64,000 nt of DNA, taken from Paramacrobiotus metropolitanus. Taxonomy: Eukaryota; Tardigrada; Eutardigrada; Parachela; Macrobiotidae. This document shows, piece by piece, positions 22,252 to 34,610 of this stretch (the stretch's first letter is position 1; each line of letters starts with the position of its first letter). Location: NCBI RefSeq assembly GCF_019649055.1, contig NW_026570398.1, positions 124,001 through 188,000 of the forward strand, in the 5' to 3' direction. A program made the translations under genes and the position numbers. The notes beneath the pieces were generated by a model. That model was not told the origin of the DNA and made no database searches. It saw only the letters and a program-made list of their open reading frames with translations.

Positions 22252-22440
22252 AGCTAATTTCTATCGTAAAGATATAATTTCAGGTAAATTATTAAGGAGA
22301 AGAATGAATGATATCGATAGTTTATATTTCAGATCGTTATTTGACATGCATCAGACAAGCTGGATGCATGTAAAGCGTAACTAGTGTGGCACGGCGCGCC
22401 GCAGTATGGAGTTTGGCGGAATCCGTAAATCTGTATTGTG
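22151..22440. repeat. Diverged direct repeat, about 55 bp, two copies
   Basis: AGTGTGGCGTGGCGCGCCGT at about 22151 and AGTGTGGCACGGCGCGCCGC at about 22385 begin two alignable segments of about 55 bp (AGTTTGGCG, then CGTAAAT or CGCAAAT, follow in both). One copy is inside the MITE-like element and the other just outside, as if two related elements were nested or chained. Confidence 0.6.
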
Positions 22441-22840
22441 TTAATGCGATAGAACTATGGTACAAGCTTATACACATTTTCCCCATAATTAAACGCTCCC
22501 TCGCGGCGGACCATATTCTTACCTTACGGTGTGACTTGGCGCACACAGTCACACCCACAAAGTGGTGTTCGCTGACGGACAGCCAGGCCAGATACCGCGA
22601 CAACAAATCTAACTGCTCTTTACGGAGTGCCGGCAGCGCCATGTCCATAACGTTCCACATCGCGCTATCCAGATCATCAGCCAGCAACACGCGCCCAGTG
22701 GGGATCCTAACAAGCAGCTTAGGCCACGAAGCTTCCAGCATAGTGAAATTACTACTAGGAAAGTGCACTCGCTTCTGGCGGGCACTGCATGACCGAAGCG
22801 TAGCGGTAAATTTATACGATTATGAAGTATGCAAAGATAA

Positions 22841-23778
22841 ATCACGGTGAGGTCTCCCAGACATATAAATATTCCGCTGTTCTCGGAACATGGCAAAAAT
22901 TTTGGATGAGTCATTTTTTCCGGGTTTATTGAAAAATTTCTCCAAAGCCTACTTCGAGAAAATTATTGCTGTCTCAGTTACGGCAACTGCCGGCGGATGC
23001 ATGAGTTCACCATCTGTAGACGTTTTCTGGACAATATTTAATGCAGTTTCCAAATTTCATCTTTGACGAATCGGGTATCTTCAAGCCATGTTTGTTTTAC
23101 CCGGTTACCATTCGAGTAGACGACGGTAACTTCCCGACGAAATACTTGCTCATTTGCACCGAGCGCGAAGCGGGAGGTGCTGCAATTAACTGATCGCCAA
23201 GAGCATAAAGTTGTCTGACGCTCACGAAGAGCGTCACGGCTCACTTTTCCAGTTCCACAAACCCAGTACCACTACTCAGCGGTATTGGCGCCCGCGCTCG
23301 TGCAATAATGCGGTTAACAACCACAGCTAGTTTTCTGCATTAAGTGATTGTTAAATGCGGTTTGATAGCTTGCCCATGCCGGTATTGCGCTTGTCCCACT
23401 GAGCAGTTGTTACCGTACTTCCGGGCTTTGTATTCAAATTCATGGAGCGGTTCAAACATTCAAAGTTATTTTAGCAGCAAATTGTGTAATGGTAGAAGGA
23501 TACTGCTGTATAGGTAACCAAAAAAGAACTCATGGTTGTCGCAAGCCACAAGTATAAACTGATTTGCACCTTTTACGTTTTTAAGTAGGGTGATGGTGAC
23601 CGATGAGCCAATGCAATCGTTTACGTATGGACCGGTATGGTGTAAAGATAGGAACGCAAAATGGAAACTTAGAATTATTTCAGAGAAATATATTTCTGAA
23701 ACGTCAGTAGGCCACACAGCAATTGCATCTGTATACAGCTACCGGGCCTCCGGACACTTTACAAAGAGAGACGGTGGC
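22841..23778. other. Intron or intergenic stretch
   Basis: It lies between the last two recognisable blocks of the F-box-family gene. ORFs here have no motif. The segment is unremarkable. Confidence 0.35.
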
Positions 23779-23825
23779 CTATGGATGCCACATATCACAT
23801 TTTACACCGACGTTCGTGCCGTTCA

Positions 23826-24049
23826 CCGACGGACACCGCGGTCTGCAAGCGCCCTGAGTATGTCTGTATGCGCGCGTGGGTGCATTTGATAGTAGGGAGG
23901 CCGCGCATGTGTGCATGAGGTGGCGGTGACCGACAGACACCACAGTTTGCAAGCGCCTTGAGTATATACGGCCAGCGCGCATGTGTGCACTTGATAGTAA
24001 GAAGGCCGCGCATGTGTGCATTAGGTGGCGGTGACCGACAGACACCACA
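23826..24049. repeat. 105-bp tandem repeat, two copies plus a partial
   Basis: CCGACRGACACC starts at 23826, 23930 and 24035. Between them lie GCAAGCGCC, TGAGTAT, two GCGCATGTGTGCA-like segments and GGTGGCGGTGA in the same order. 105 bp is 35 codons, so the minus frame stays open through the array, which falsely lengthens the ORF. Confidence 0.9.
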
Positions 24050-24789
24050 TTTTTCATGAACGCTGAACATAGAGGACCTTCGCTACGCTTCGGTCGATGA
24101 TGAGACTGCAGATGCGCTTTACAGTTGACCAGGTAGACGGCATCGCACACACCAGTACGCAGTGCCGCCATGAAATCAACGACGGTACACTTGCTGGTGG
24201 CGAGGTCACCCCGTTCAAAGCGCATCACCAGATTTGGTAAGCGCAGATCGTCCGGCCGATGCATCGGGCACGCCGTATGGTGAATGTCATTTGTGCCAGT
24301 TTCCATCATGAGTTCCAGGCGTCGGCCTACCAAGTAGACTGCGTTTACGTGAATCCCGGAATTGCGCTTCTTCACGAAATGCAGGATATCGACAATCTGA
24401 CGGTAATCGCCGGCATCCAGTCGTCCATGCCGCGTCACCACTATAAGCCGTTTTGTCGTTGGGCCCAGACACTTGAAAATGGGAGCCAGCAGCATGTAGG
24501 TTAGCACACCACCTTTTGGAAAATCCCCGCCCAGTTCGTGTAATCAGGAGATTCGTGGTCAGCTGCGGCGCTTGTAAGATGTTGTTCCATGTGTAGCACA
24601 CGGTGCGCCGTTCAGTTTGCTTTAATGCATCCAAATAAGAAAACACCTCCAGCAACAGGTCAACTGTTAATGCGCTAATGTCACACGAATTCTCGATAAA
24701 GTCAGGTTTTGTCATCGTTGTTGCCGTCATCCGTGAAAGAAATGCAATCAGTTCCTTTTCGAACAGTTCTGGATCTATCTGCACATGCG

Positions 24790-25484
24790 GAAATTTATCA
24801 GATTCTTAGAGTAAGCAGTACACAGTCAACGGCTACGAGAACGGTTCCATTCTTTTACTGTCGATTCAGCCTTTCTTGCTCTTAGAATTATTCGGCTGAC
24901 ATGTGCCGCTTACTCGAATGTAATTTATGAACACCAACGAAGGTTACCGGCAGGCTACCGATCACTTCGGCTGTATAGATTTCGGCCTCATCCACTCCGG
25001 CCACGGTAGATCTCTGCTTAGGCATGTGAAAACACGAGAAAAAATAGCACAAGAAGTAACAACATAAGAAAACTTTAGAACTTAAAAAAGCAGAATAACT
25101 TGGTACACGAATATAGACGCCGAAATGAGCGATGGCCAAATTGAGCGCTGGCCGAACCGGAATGACCATTAACTGGAGCCGGAATGACCCCTGACCGAAG
25201 TGATCGCACGCGGCCGCAATGTAACGCAGCCCATGTGATCGGATGCATACCTGGAGAATGTTCTTCGTGAAGTACCGTTAGTTATCGAATTCTAAGACCT
25301 GGGTCACAAATATTTCGAACGCCTCACAGAGGGGCAAAATTAAAATCCTATCTACTGCGCCCTGGCAGTTCTCAGTGTCAGTTGCCGCCCAACCGGTTTA
25401 CGAACTATGCTTGCGAACCAAATCTAATTCGCGTCTCATATTCGCGGTTACACTTATACGGACAGAAGTAATTACGGAGGCGGA
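24790..25484. other. Intron-like stretch
   Basis: Between the F-box exon and the preceding exon of the same gene. It contains a motif-less minus ORF at 25169-24888, which I do not support as a gene. Confidence 0.35.
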
Positions 25485-26501
25485 CTAAGAATGATAAAAG
25501 CACAAGGGACAATCAAGGAACATAGAAAGTTTCTTTACCGCAAACGGTTCCTGCTGAAGAATGTACCACAAGTTTCCATCGGTAATACCCACGCAGCCCG
25601 CCTTCCATTTCCCATCTACCAACCATTTTTCACTGTTTAAGCGCTTGAGCAGGTCTTTGCTGGATGTTGAACAATTGTAAAGATGACTCGGTAAAAACAC
25701 GCATATCTTTACATATCTCCGCTGGGTCACGCGTTCGGGATCCTTACCGTAGCAGATTACGGCTGAAATAGTCGAAAGCAACAAGGAAATCAGACACGCT
25801 GTGATTCTTTCAAGACTTACGTACTCCGCTTACTTAAAACTGCATTTCGCCAGGCGATATTGCCTGTGCAAAAACCTAACTGAAAGTGCGTATTATCATG
25901 CAGTGTGCAGTGAAGTAGGCGGGCGCATAACAGATTAACTATGCGCTATGAAATTTCCAGACGCATAGCACTTTCGAACATAAAACTATGTCACATGTGA
26001 TATTATGTAGTGTGAGTACAGGGCCGCACCTCTTCCGAAGCAGGAATATGCATTTGGAACTGTTTGACCGATGCTGGTCCACCACATCCTGGGCGTTGCC
26101 CAGTGAGTCCGGTTCAATGGGAAAACGTCCGTGCGACAACAGCATTCTGCATTCCACCATTGCACCACAACCATATCATACATACGGTAACTGCCGGCAT
26201 CCGTAAAATACAGTATTTCGGCTGGGAACCACGTCCACGGTCTGGTTGGCGTCTCGCGTGTTAGCACCTCGATAGGAATGGGCAAACGGCGATACCGAAA
26301 AATGTCCGCCAGGTCGTTCTCGTCCTGTGGAAGTGGGAACAGGAAAAGTTGGTTGAACGACGCTAGCTCGCGACGTTGGTTGGGACAGAGGAAGTCGATA
26401 ACGAGGCCCGTGTCCGCCACATCCACTACATGTCCGTAGCGAAGAAGGCCGTCGTCTCCCAAAACATCGACACGGTTCCAGCGGGACACTACATTCGACA
26501 T

Positions 26502-27720
26502 GGCTGATGATACGGTTGATGATGATAATCACCGGGGCGGCACGAAAACTCTGGATAGTTATCTAATATTAATGACAGCAAATGCACGATGTACCGTATT
26601 CTCAAATTATTTACTAAGTCATGAGCGCGCAAACAGCCGTGACAGGAGAAAACTGGGGAAAATATTAATTTCAGATACTTTGACTCGAGTGTGAGTACTG
26701 GCGAAATAAATGTTGCTGATTGGGCTTTAAAGATGTTCGTTTAACTGCGCTAAATCGCTTGCGTTGTTGATCTTTTATTTAAGAGTCCAAATCACTATTT
26801 TGACTATATTCTCAGAAGAATGTTTTCGTTTGCATCATTCTTGGCAGTTCTCGTTTGCCGAATTTCTGTCAACCGTTATATTAACGGCCGAGATTAGAGG
26901 AAATTGTGTAAGCACACAGTGAATTTTAGATTTTCCTTCGAAATCAGTTTTATTACGAGTAGGGTTGTTAATGGTGCGATTTGGTGCGGTGCAGTGAAGT
27001 CACGGTGCAACTTCTAAGTAAAACCGCACCACAGACAACGGTGGATCTACAAAATTTTCACCGCCGGTGCGGTGCGGACATGGAAATTCCACCGCGGTGC
27101 ATTTCACCGCATCGCACCGCACCGGACCGGACCGGTGTGCACCGTTCACAACCAATTCGGTGCGCACCGGTAAAGTTTGTAAAGATAGACTTTTATTACT
27201 TTTCGCGAGGCGCACGCTGACTTGTTAACTCAGTACAACTAACGTTATTGAATATAAACAGCAACACAGGAGAAGAGGCTACAGTAAAACAATTTCCTCT
27301 AATTTTTCGTGATCCGGTATTGTACCCATCCCGCACATGGCACTGGCAGTTGCCTCTTTGGATCTGGATGGAAATCCGCTGCCGGAATTCTTTCGCGCGT
27401 GGTTGTCCTGTCTATCCAAGTGCGACGGGGAAATGCGTTATGTGTTATGGGCACGATCCCCGAGCAGGATAGCATTGAAGAAGTGTTTTCGTTATGAATT
27501 TTGTTTTAGTACTCAGTATGTACTTGTATGTGATGCTTATTAAAAGTAAGAACGTCCTGTAGCGATTGCGATAAGTATCCTGCTTCATCAACCAGCTTTT
27601 TTATTCCATTTCCCCAAGTTTGTAATGTATTTGGTACAAAAACAGTACTAGTAAATTTGTAACAAAATAAAAATTCTCAGTTTTTGTCGAACTGCTCCTG
27701 ATATTTGTACGAAAATCTCG
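26502..27720. other. Intergenic, with GGTGCGGTGC-rich low-complexity block at about 26970-27170
   Basis: The block is built from short GGTGCGG, ACCGC and CACCGCAC words on both strands (for example CACCGCATCGCACCGCACCG near 27107), so it is partly self-complementary. This resembles the subterminal repeats of hAT elements and may be a remnant end, but no matching terminal repeat was found. Confidence 0.45.
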
Positions 27721-30700
27721 TCATTCCTCCTCCAGAACGATCACTTGCTGACAACTCGACAAAACTGTATGCCAAGATTTCAAGCACATCACTGCCTGCA
27801 CCGCGTCAGACAGCAGACGATTTCTCTCTTTTGTAACGAGCTTCCCACTTTTCGAAAACCAACGTTCTGACTCAACGGACGAAACGCAGCAACTGAAAAA
27901 ATCTACCGCCATACGACTTAGTCCGCTGTAGTTCTTGCTGTTTCTTTTCCAATAGTCCAAGACGTCGCACTCAGGCTCAATCGCGCTGCCCAGGTAGCGG
28001 TCAACTTCGTTGCCGGTGGCAACAGAAGTTGTACTCATTCGGCTCAAAAATTTGGATCTGATTGATCCAGATGCCGCTGGTATGGCTGGCAGCGGTTGAA
28101 CATCCGCTTCGTAAAAGGAGTAATACTTTTTCAGCAATTCTGAAATCATGTAAAATACTCGTAATTATTTACTGTGAACTTCAGCATCAATTTTGCTTAT
28201 CATGCGGTTGTACTGGCAATCGTGCATAAAAGATACTGCGAAAAATGGCCAACATCCAGCGGAAGATTATTAGAACATCGTTACTGAGCCGGAAGTTACA
28301 AGGTTTACTTACCGGTAGCCTCTTTCCGCTTCTCGGCACTTTCATGGTTTTCGATTTTTACATATGGATCAAGCATCTGACCAACAAGAACAACTTCTTG
28401 ATTCCATCCATCGCCTTCCATTGCTACCAGTTTATCTCTCATTTTTTCTGCGACATGTCGAATCCAAATTATCTAAAAATTTACAATTCAAGTTATGCTA
28501 CACATAGACATATTATACGCTACATAAACGAGCAAATATATTATATCAACCAGCACATACCGCGTTAAAATTGTACTTGAACGATTCCAAATGAGTCTGC
28601 ATTGTATGGAAACAGGGTTTCGCAAAATGGAACGTCGGGTAGTCGTTCCCGGAACAATCACGAGTGACCTGATCCAAAGGCTTCAGCAAATCGACCAGAC
28701 ATTTTACATCCTCCCACTCCAGTTCAGTCAAGATATTTTTCTGCACGTCGGCAGTAACATGTCTACTCAGGAAGCGTCCTAAATCGTTTCGTGCCGCATA
28801 CGCTTCCTCCAGCATCTTCAGTTTGCTATTCCAACGTGTCTTAACGTCTAAAGACAATTTAGCGTCTCGTTGCTTCGTGAAGGCTCGATACTCCTTCTTG
28901 GCTTTTGGGCGCTTTACATATTTCACCATTTCTCGCACACGCTGAACTTGGCGTTCTTTATCCCAAAAGCAGACGTCCACCATATTATGGGTGATATGGC
29001 AAAGGCATCGAAGACGGAACTCAGGCACTGCAGACCGGAAACATTGGTATAATATGAACAGCGCGGCCAGAATGTCACAACGTAAAAGTTGCATACTGTA
29101 GCATAAATAATTTATTACTGCTATGCTTTACCAGTGTACCTCTGGCTTTTCCATTCCCGTCTGTTCGCTGCATTTGCAGCCAAAGAAACAGCTCTTCGCA
29201 GAAGGATTTCATTACATTCGCCCCGTCCACTGTAATTCCCAAGATCTTGTGCGCGATGCCATAGCCGTTTACAATTTGTGCGACAGCGGTCTTGAAGGTG
29301 TTGGTGTTATGCTCGATGACAGGATCTATAAAGTCCAGAAGTATTCGGACGATCTTGAATTCATCATTGACCCAATGTGCGGTAACGGCCATGAAAGATT
29401 CCTGGCTGACGGACGTCCACGCGTCGATGGTCAGACTGACTTTTCCGGGAGTTTCTTCCAGAACTTTTTTAATCTGAAATATTGATAGCTATGCACAATA
29501 ATGGACTTCATATAACCTGTACGCCTATGGCACGGGTAGTACACGCTTAATTTTTTTGCCATGTGTTAGGTACAGTTTTTCCACGGTATGCCATAGTATC
29601 CTGTACGTATCCTCCAAATTGATTACTTTTTTGAATCACTACAGTATCCCACCGCATCTCTGAAGTGTTCTTTGTGCATCCAGAATGATGTAAGTTATGT
29701 GAATACTTGACGGATACATTAAGGATACGTTTTGATGCTGCAGGAACTGGTGACCTTTAAACGCGCATTCAATACGATACGAGAGAATGATACATTTAGG
29801 ATACTGTGGGATACTGTGGTTTTCAAGATGATACGCATCCAAACATCACTTGTCTGTAGCATGTATACAGTATACGTAATTTGTTTGTAGTATGTACTTT
29901 GCAAGAAATGCAAATATGTTAACAAGATTCATGTGGGATACACAAAGAATAGTGCGGAGATGCGGATGGATACGATAACAATTAAACAGAAGTAAAAAAA
30001 ATGTAACAATACACGAGGGAACAGAGAGATACGTAAAGGATACCGTGGGATACGGCGGGATACTTCCGATACGATCAAAAAGAGATTCATCGAAAATTTT
30101 AACGCGTACAAAGTTGTCAAGGTCTGAACCTGTTACTTCGATTCGATTTTCGCGGTGGAACAACAAGACATTGTACTGAACGTATCCCTGCTTACGTTTT
30201 CCAGCGCAAACTGTTCTTGTCTGTTTACGTTGGTCAATGACCGTAAGAAAACAACAGGAAGTTATTAAACGTTACTAACAAACTAAATGGCTACAATTAT
30301 TACGCATTCTTTTTTACACGAAAAGTTTATACGCATTTACGTAGTGTTGTGAACTGACATACCTTAAGTTTCGTGGTGCTGTACTCATCCAGGATGGCCT
30401 TTTTCAAAGTTTGGCGGCAAGGAATCTCGTAAACCGGGTTCAGCTCACGAAACAGTTCAACCAGTTCGTCCAGATCAGTGATACGAAAGGACAAATTGGC
30501 TGCGAGTATCAGCTTCCGAAGCAGTCCATCAATACGCTTTTGCTTCTTCTGGTCCAGTTTCGGCTTTCCCAGAAAACTTTCGGGTAAACCACGTTTCTGC
30601 CCTTTCGTATCAGTGGCTAGCTTGCTGCTGTGTTCTTTTTTTACGTGCGCCCATAACGCTGAAGTGGAATTCGTATCCTTGTAAAAGTTTGCACAATAAC

Positions 30701-30776
30701 GGCAGACGAATTTCTTTTTAGCTGTATCGTGAGTGAAATGGCTCCATATGTGTCCTGTTTCCCAGTGCACCGACAA
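27721..30776 (-). CDS. BED zinc-finger hAT-family transposase, five exons
   Basis: Exons 30776-30363, 29473-29140, 29027-28561, 28472-28313 and 28139-27721 all join with GT-AG ends and matching phases into a frame of roughly 590 codons. Exon 1: BED finger (W-S-H-F-T, C-R-Y-C, L-W-A-H-V-K-K-E-H). Exon 2: the RNase H-like core with L-T-I-D-A-W-T-S (first Asp) and I-T-V-D-G-A-N-V (second Asp). Exon 3: C-H-I-T-H-N-M-V-D and the R-W-N-S motif. Exon 4: M-L-D-P. Exon 5: the C-terminal dimerisation block (S-V-E-S-E-R-W-F-S-K-S-G, then R-N-R-L-L-S-D-A-V-Q-A-V). The start is uncertain: exon 1 has no in-frame ATG at its front, so a 5' exon is probably missing. Known role: cut-and-paste transposition; an intact, spliced copy could also be a domesticated ZBED-type host gene. 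No terminal inverted repeats were found around it. Confidence 0.85.
29590..30080. repeat. Clustered GATAC words in intron 1 of the hAT gene
   Basis: About 17 GGATAC/GATACG-type words (either strand) fall in about 490 bp, for example GGATACTGTGGGATACTGTGG near 29798 and GGATACCGTGGGATACGG near 30037. Spacing is irregular, so this is a degenerate satellite or a binding-site cluster rather than a clean tandem array. Confidence 0.6.
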
Positions 30777-33052
30777 TGACCACTCAACCGGATCGTCTAG
30801 GCAGGCTGTAATGTTAATGACCTAGATGGTCGTTTTCATGTTAATGAAGAATTGCTGTAAAAAGGGTATAATTATGTATATCTATGATATAACTATATCT
30901 GAGATAATGATGTATTGCGGATACAGTAATTCGACTGAAAATTAACTCCACTGAATACTTGCTCAGCATCCGCCCGCATTTCATACCTGCATTTATACCG
31001 TCGATGTGACGGTTCTGGCATTTCCAGGAAAAGCTATTAATAGAAGCAACGCTCACAAAATTTGTAATTCGTAATGGTGCTAAGTCTAACATTTAGACGC
31101 AAGCGCGGCCAGCACGCGAAGATTATTTCTATGCCGTCAGCAATATAAAATAAGCACTATCACTCATTGGCGGGTTTAGGCGTTTAGTTATTTTTTGACT
31201 CAGAACTTTTCGTTTTACACTTAAATGAAGTCGGATCGCAAAACTAATACATATTCGGAATCGAGGAATTTTTTCTGATACAGAAACCATTTAAAAAAAT
31301 AGAATTTTCGTTTCGTGACAATTTGTATAGGCCGCTAACATGCACTCGGGGCCTTCAAAAATTGTATGCAGCTTGCTCGGTGTTTGGTGCCGTCAGCGCC
31401 GCCTCCGGGATATCCGACATCGCGGTGTCCAAATCATCGATCCCACCGATTTGCCAAACGGGAGCGCTAACTACCAGCTCAGGCACTACATCCTACCTAT
31501 ATGCACCGCACTAAACCGATAAAAGAACACCTTCTCGCTCTTTTCGACTGGGTGCGCCACTTATAGCTCGGGAGCTGTAAGTAACCTTAGATCGATCACC
31601 ACGTGCCTTCTTTCGTTAAACGTGCGAATACAGATGCAATCTAACAAATACAAAAGAGACATTACAATCATTATAAATTTAACAACCAGCGGAAACATGC
31701 GGCGGAAGCACAGAGAACATTTGATCTAAATTAGCCGAGGCTGGTGCCGTTCCCAGGATGGATGCCGCATTTCCACGTTGGATTTCGATGCTGAATCACT
31801 GGCGCAGATATTCCGTTGCACGTTTCACCAGGTTATTCACAAATATACGTAGTATTGCTGGGACATTGCCGCTCTACATTAGTAATTTAGTGCGGACAGA
31901 CAGAGTCAGTCCTGATTTCAGTTCCGCTCTACAATAGTGCACACTGACTCTGCCTGTGTGCACTATTGTAGAGCGGGAATGGCTGGGAGTATGCAGCGAT
32001 TGCGATCTGTGTGATGAATGTGTATTCAACTTGACTACGGTCAAGAAAGAGCGACAAAACTGCTACTCTTCTTCCCGCGGCTATGCCGGACTAATAGGAC
32101 AGGCAGAGGTGTGTACGTAGCCTGGCTGGACTGTTCACTGACCAGTCCTCTTCTTCCCCACTAGCGAGGAAAACACTATCGATCCATAATCTGCCAAACT
32201 GAAAGGACAGGAATGCGCTATTTGGATTACTGTAGTGGCATTCTCTGTGTCAAGTGTACCATTGATAGACTGGGAGCATGCCGCTGAAAGTGTAGCTGCA
32301 TGGATCGTGCCATTTCAGTTTGGCTGACACCATTGTACGTACAGAGTACATTGTGTGTATGTGATAACTGCAACTGATCGGAAGAAATAGCGTTGAAACA
32401 AGAGATTATTTTCGTGGGACCTTTTGTATTTAGATGTTAAAAACTTGGAAAGGTACCGTTAAACAGTCTGCTCACATCAATTATCTATACGCTCCGCTTA
32501 TTCTGGATAATCAAATTTATTCCAACGTATAAAACGAGGAAAATAAGGCTGAAGAATTATCTCGAATAGTTGTGGGAAAGGAAGCTGGAAGAGAAAGGGG
32601 CCTGAGCTATGACTGCAGATGTGGGCGAATATTTTCCGAATTCCAGATTTAAATATTGGAGCCGTGGTGTGGAGACCTGTTTTAGAAAGGCGTCCAGATT
32701 TTTTCCTCGGTGTGGAAATCACTTCGGGCCAGGTGGTCAAACATGCTGTAAGCATTTTAGCCCTCGTTGCAAAACTGTCCAGAACCGGGCAGGGACTCAC
32801 GATACTTTGCTAATAATTTGTAACCACTGAATATAAAATTACCCAAAGTACCCAGCGCCGGAAGTATTATCGTCAAGCTTTTGTCCTTGTTGGGCCGAAA
32901 TCTTAGGATCACCCATTATATACGCGCTCACACACGCAGTCGTGTATCAACTCAGCAGGTTGCCCGCCGTGTGGCGCAGCAGGTAGTCACGATCAGAATT
33001 GTATTCGAAAAATGTTTTTGTAATTAATGAAATTAATTAATTCATTCTGCAG
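30777..33052. other. Long region without a supported gene
   Basis: Plus-strand frames at about 31340-31520 and 32600-32810 look weakly coding (hydrophobic/charged alternation), but neither has splice partners or motifs. The part around 31860-32330 is rich in inverted repeats, such as CCAAACTGAAA near 32196 against TTTCAGTTTGG near 32316, and looks like decayed small transposons. Confidence 0.4.
31924..31976. repeat. Perfect 21-bp inverted repeat with 11-nt loop
   Basis: The arm CCGCTCTACAATAGTGCACA(C) at 31924-31944 is exactly complementary to 31956-31976. The same arm start (CCGCTCTACA) recurs at 31869 with a diverged continuation, and CAGACAGAGTCAGT nearby is almost complementary to the loop region. 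It is a strong hairpin, possibly the core of a foldback element. Confidence 0.9.
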
Positions 33053-33566
33053 CACTGCGTGGAGGCGTATCTAGCTGGTGTGGGAAATTCAGTGCAGGCT
33101 ATAGCCGCCCATTACGCCAGTAATCCCACTGTAGGTGACAGCTCGACGCCAAAACCATCCATGGGGGCAAGGATTGCTGCAATACCGGCAGTAAGCTTTT
33201 ATTTAATCTTGTTGTCCATCTTATTCCTGTTTCGTATGTTTGTTTGCCACGTGATAGCTGCAAGACTGCAACAACTGAAGTATTACGAAACGATTTTTCT
33301 CTGATTAAGCAAAAACGTTTGTTTCCAATAAAAATTCTTTCAATTTCTGTTGTCATTCGTTGTTTGGAATATATATGGTCTAACTAATCACTATTTCTAT
33401 TTTCCAGCAACCAAAATGGCATCCATGCTTACGATTTGGCGCCCAACAACTATCGAAATTATTGGTCCGGATTAAAATCAGATTGGCGGAAGCTGGTCGT
33501 AAAACAATTCTCTCTTTATCTGCATGGAATTCAAAATTTAAAAACTGGGCGAAAGATGAGAGATGA
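33053..33566 (+). CDS. Two C-terminal exons of an unknown small gene
   Basis: The exon at 33053-33190 (acceptor TCTGCAG, donor CCGGCA|GTAAGC) joins in phase 0 to 33408-33566 (acceptor TTTCCAG, stop TGA). The reading has a first part with V-Q-A-I-A-A-H-Y-A and a basic second part (L-S-K-L-L-V-R-I-K-I-R-L) likely to be helical. I do not recognise it, and upstream exons were not found. The support is splice consensus and open frame only. Confidence 0.4.
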
Positions 33567-33864
33567 GCCTAAAGGCACCGGTCTGCCTAGAAGTAGAGGC
33601 TACGATTTTTTGGAGAACGATTACACTTCCTCGTATAGTTTAGCTTGTTTGTTTTTCAGTCATCCATTGCATTACAATGTTTTGATACTTTCACTTTCCA
33701 CGACACGATTCGAGTCATGTCAGCTGAGGAAGAGCTACAGCTCACCAGAAAAGTTGTATTTCGGCGCACATTCAGCAAAGACTGAGACTTGTACCACTGA
33801 GTATGATAAAATTTGTAATACCGTAGTTTAATAAATTTTTGTATTCCGATAAGTATCACTAAGC

Positions 33865-34610
33865 ACAGCCCTGGGCAGCCAAGTTGGGGCAGTAATAAAA
33901 ATTCCCCAGCTTTCACCATTGCAATCGAATATATTTGTTTTACTTTTGCGTTATACCTCTTGGTCCAGAGTATCTTTGTAACCGTGTTTCTATGCAAAAA
34001 GTTAAAGGTCAAGAAGTGAGAGCTAAAATTTTAATTTCATTTTTTTCACAAAATCCGCGTTGCTTATTAAGAAATAATCACGTCCATTCGATAATGCTTT
34101 TAAAATAGTTTAAGCTTGAGACCGGCAAAAGTAGTATGGCGATTTACTAATGGTCTCTTTCTTGCTTCCGTTTTATCACTCACGTCGTGCCTAAAGCGTC
34201 CAGTACGCTAAGCAACCCTGTTCTTCTATCCCGGCTATTTAACATACAAGCCTATGGGAGAAAGATTAGTTTCGAATGCCCCTCTCCCACTGATCGCGCA
34301 AGGATGCTCTGTTTACCCGTAACAGAGACCTTCTGGACCACTCAACAGTTCCCAAAAAGGTCCAGAGAAAAATAGCGGCTGGTGGTTTTATGGGAGGTGC
34401 ATTTATAAGCCCCCTAAAAATGGCCACTACCCCAACTCCTTAATTGCCCCTTGGCTCCTTACAGGCACGCCGAAAGATTTCAGTTTTAACACTGCTGGAT
34501 GCGCGATAAAAAGTTTCACTAAAAAAGTGTAAAAATAAAAGCGAAATCGTATATGGGAATATTTGTAATTTATTTTACAAAACAGCACCAACTTGGCTGC
34601 CCAGGGCTGT
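33865..34610. mobile_element. MITE-like element with 23-bp terminal inverted repeats
   Basis: ACAGCCCTGGGCAGCCAAGT at 33865 (23 bp in full) is the exact reverse complement of the sequence ending at 34610. The 746-bp body has no intact ORF. Flanks show no obvious target-site duplication. The CAG...CTG ends could suggest hAT, but the missing 8-bp duplication argues caution. Confidence 0.78.

Larger units (their letters stand above)
22528..26501 (-). pseudogene. F-box/LRR-like gene with paired N-terminal domains, frameshifted
   Basis: The exon from ATG 26501 encodes D-V-L-G-D-D-G-L-L-R-Y-G-H-V-V-D-V-A-D-T and W-T-W-F-P-A-E-I-L, shared with the gene at 41.98 kb. The exon at about 25755-25530 has D-L-L-K-R-L-N-S-E-K-W and N-L-W-Y-I-L. 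The exon from about 24780 has an F-box (L-T-V-D-L-L-L-E-V-F-S-Y-L-D-A-L, then V-C-Y-T-W-N-N-I). The following region (L-G-P-T-T-K-R-L-I-V-V; V-D-F-M-A-A-L) and an exon ending 22528 (K-L-L-V-R-I-P-T-G-R) match the gene at 39-40 kb. F-box proteins recruit SKP1-cullin ubiquitin ligases, and the C-terminal part presumably binds substrate. At about 24510 the frame must slip by one base in an A-run to connect the F-box to the next block, and a 105-bp tandem repeat interrupts the coding sequence at 23.8-24.05 kb, so this copy is likely dead. Confidence 0.55.

Noticed and set aside
26970-27170. Ends of the hAT transposon at 27.7-30.8 kb
   Set aside because: The GGTGCGGTGC block is suggestive, but no complementary end or 8-bp duplication was found on the other side.
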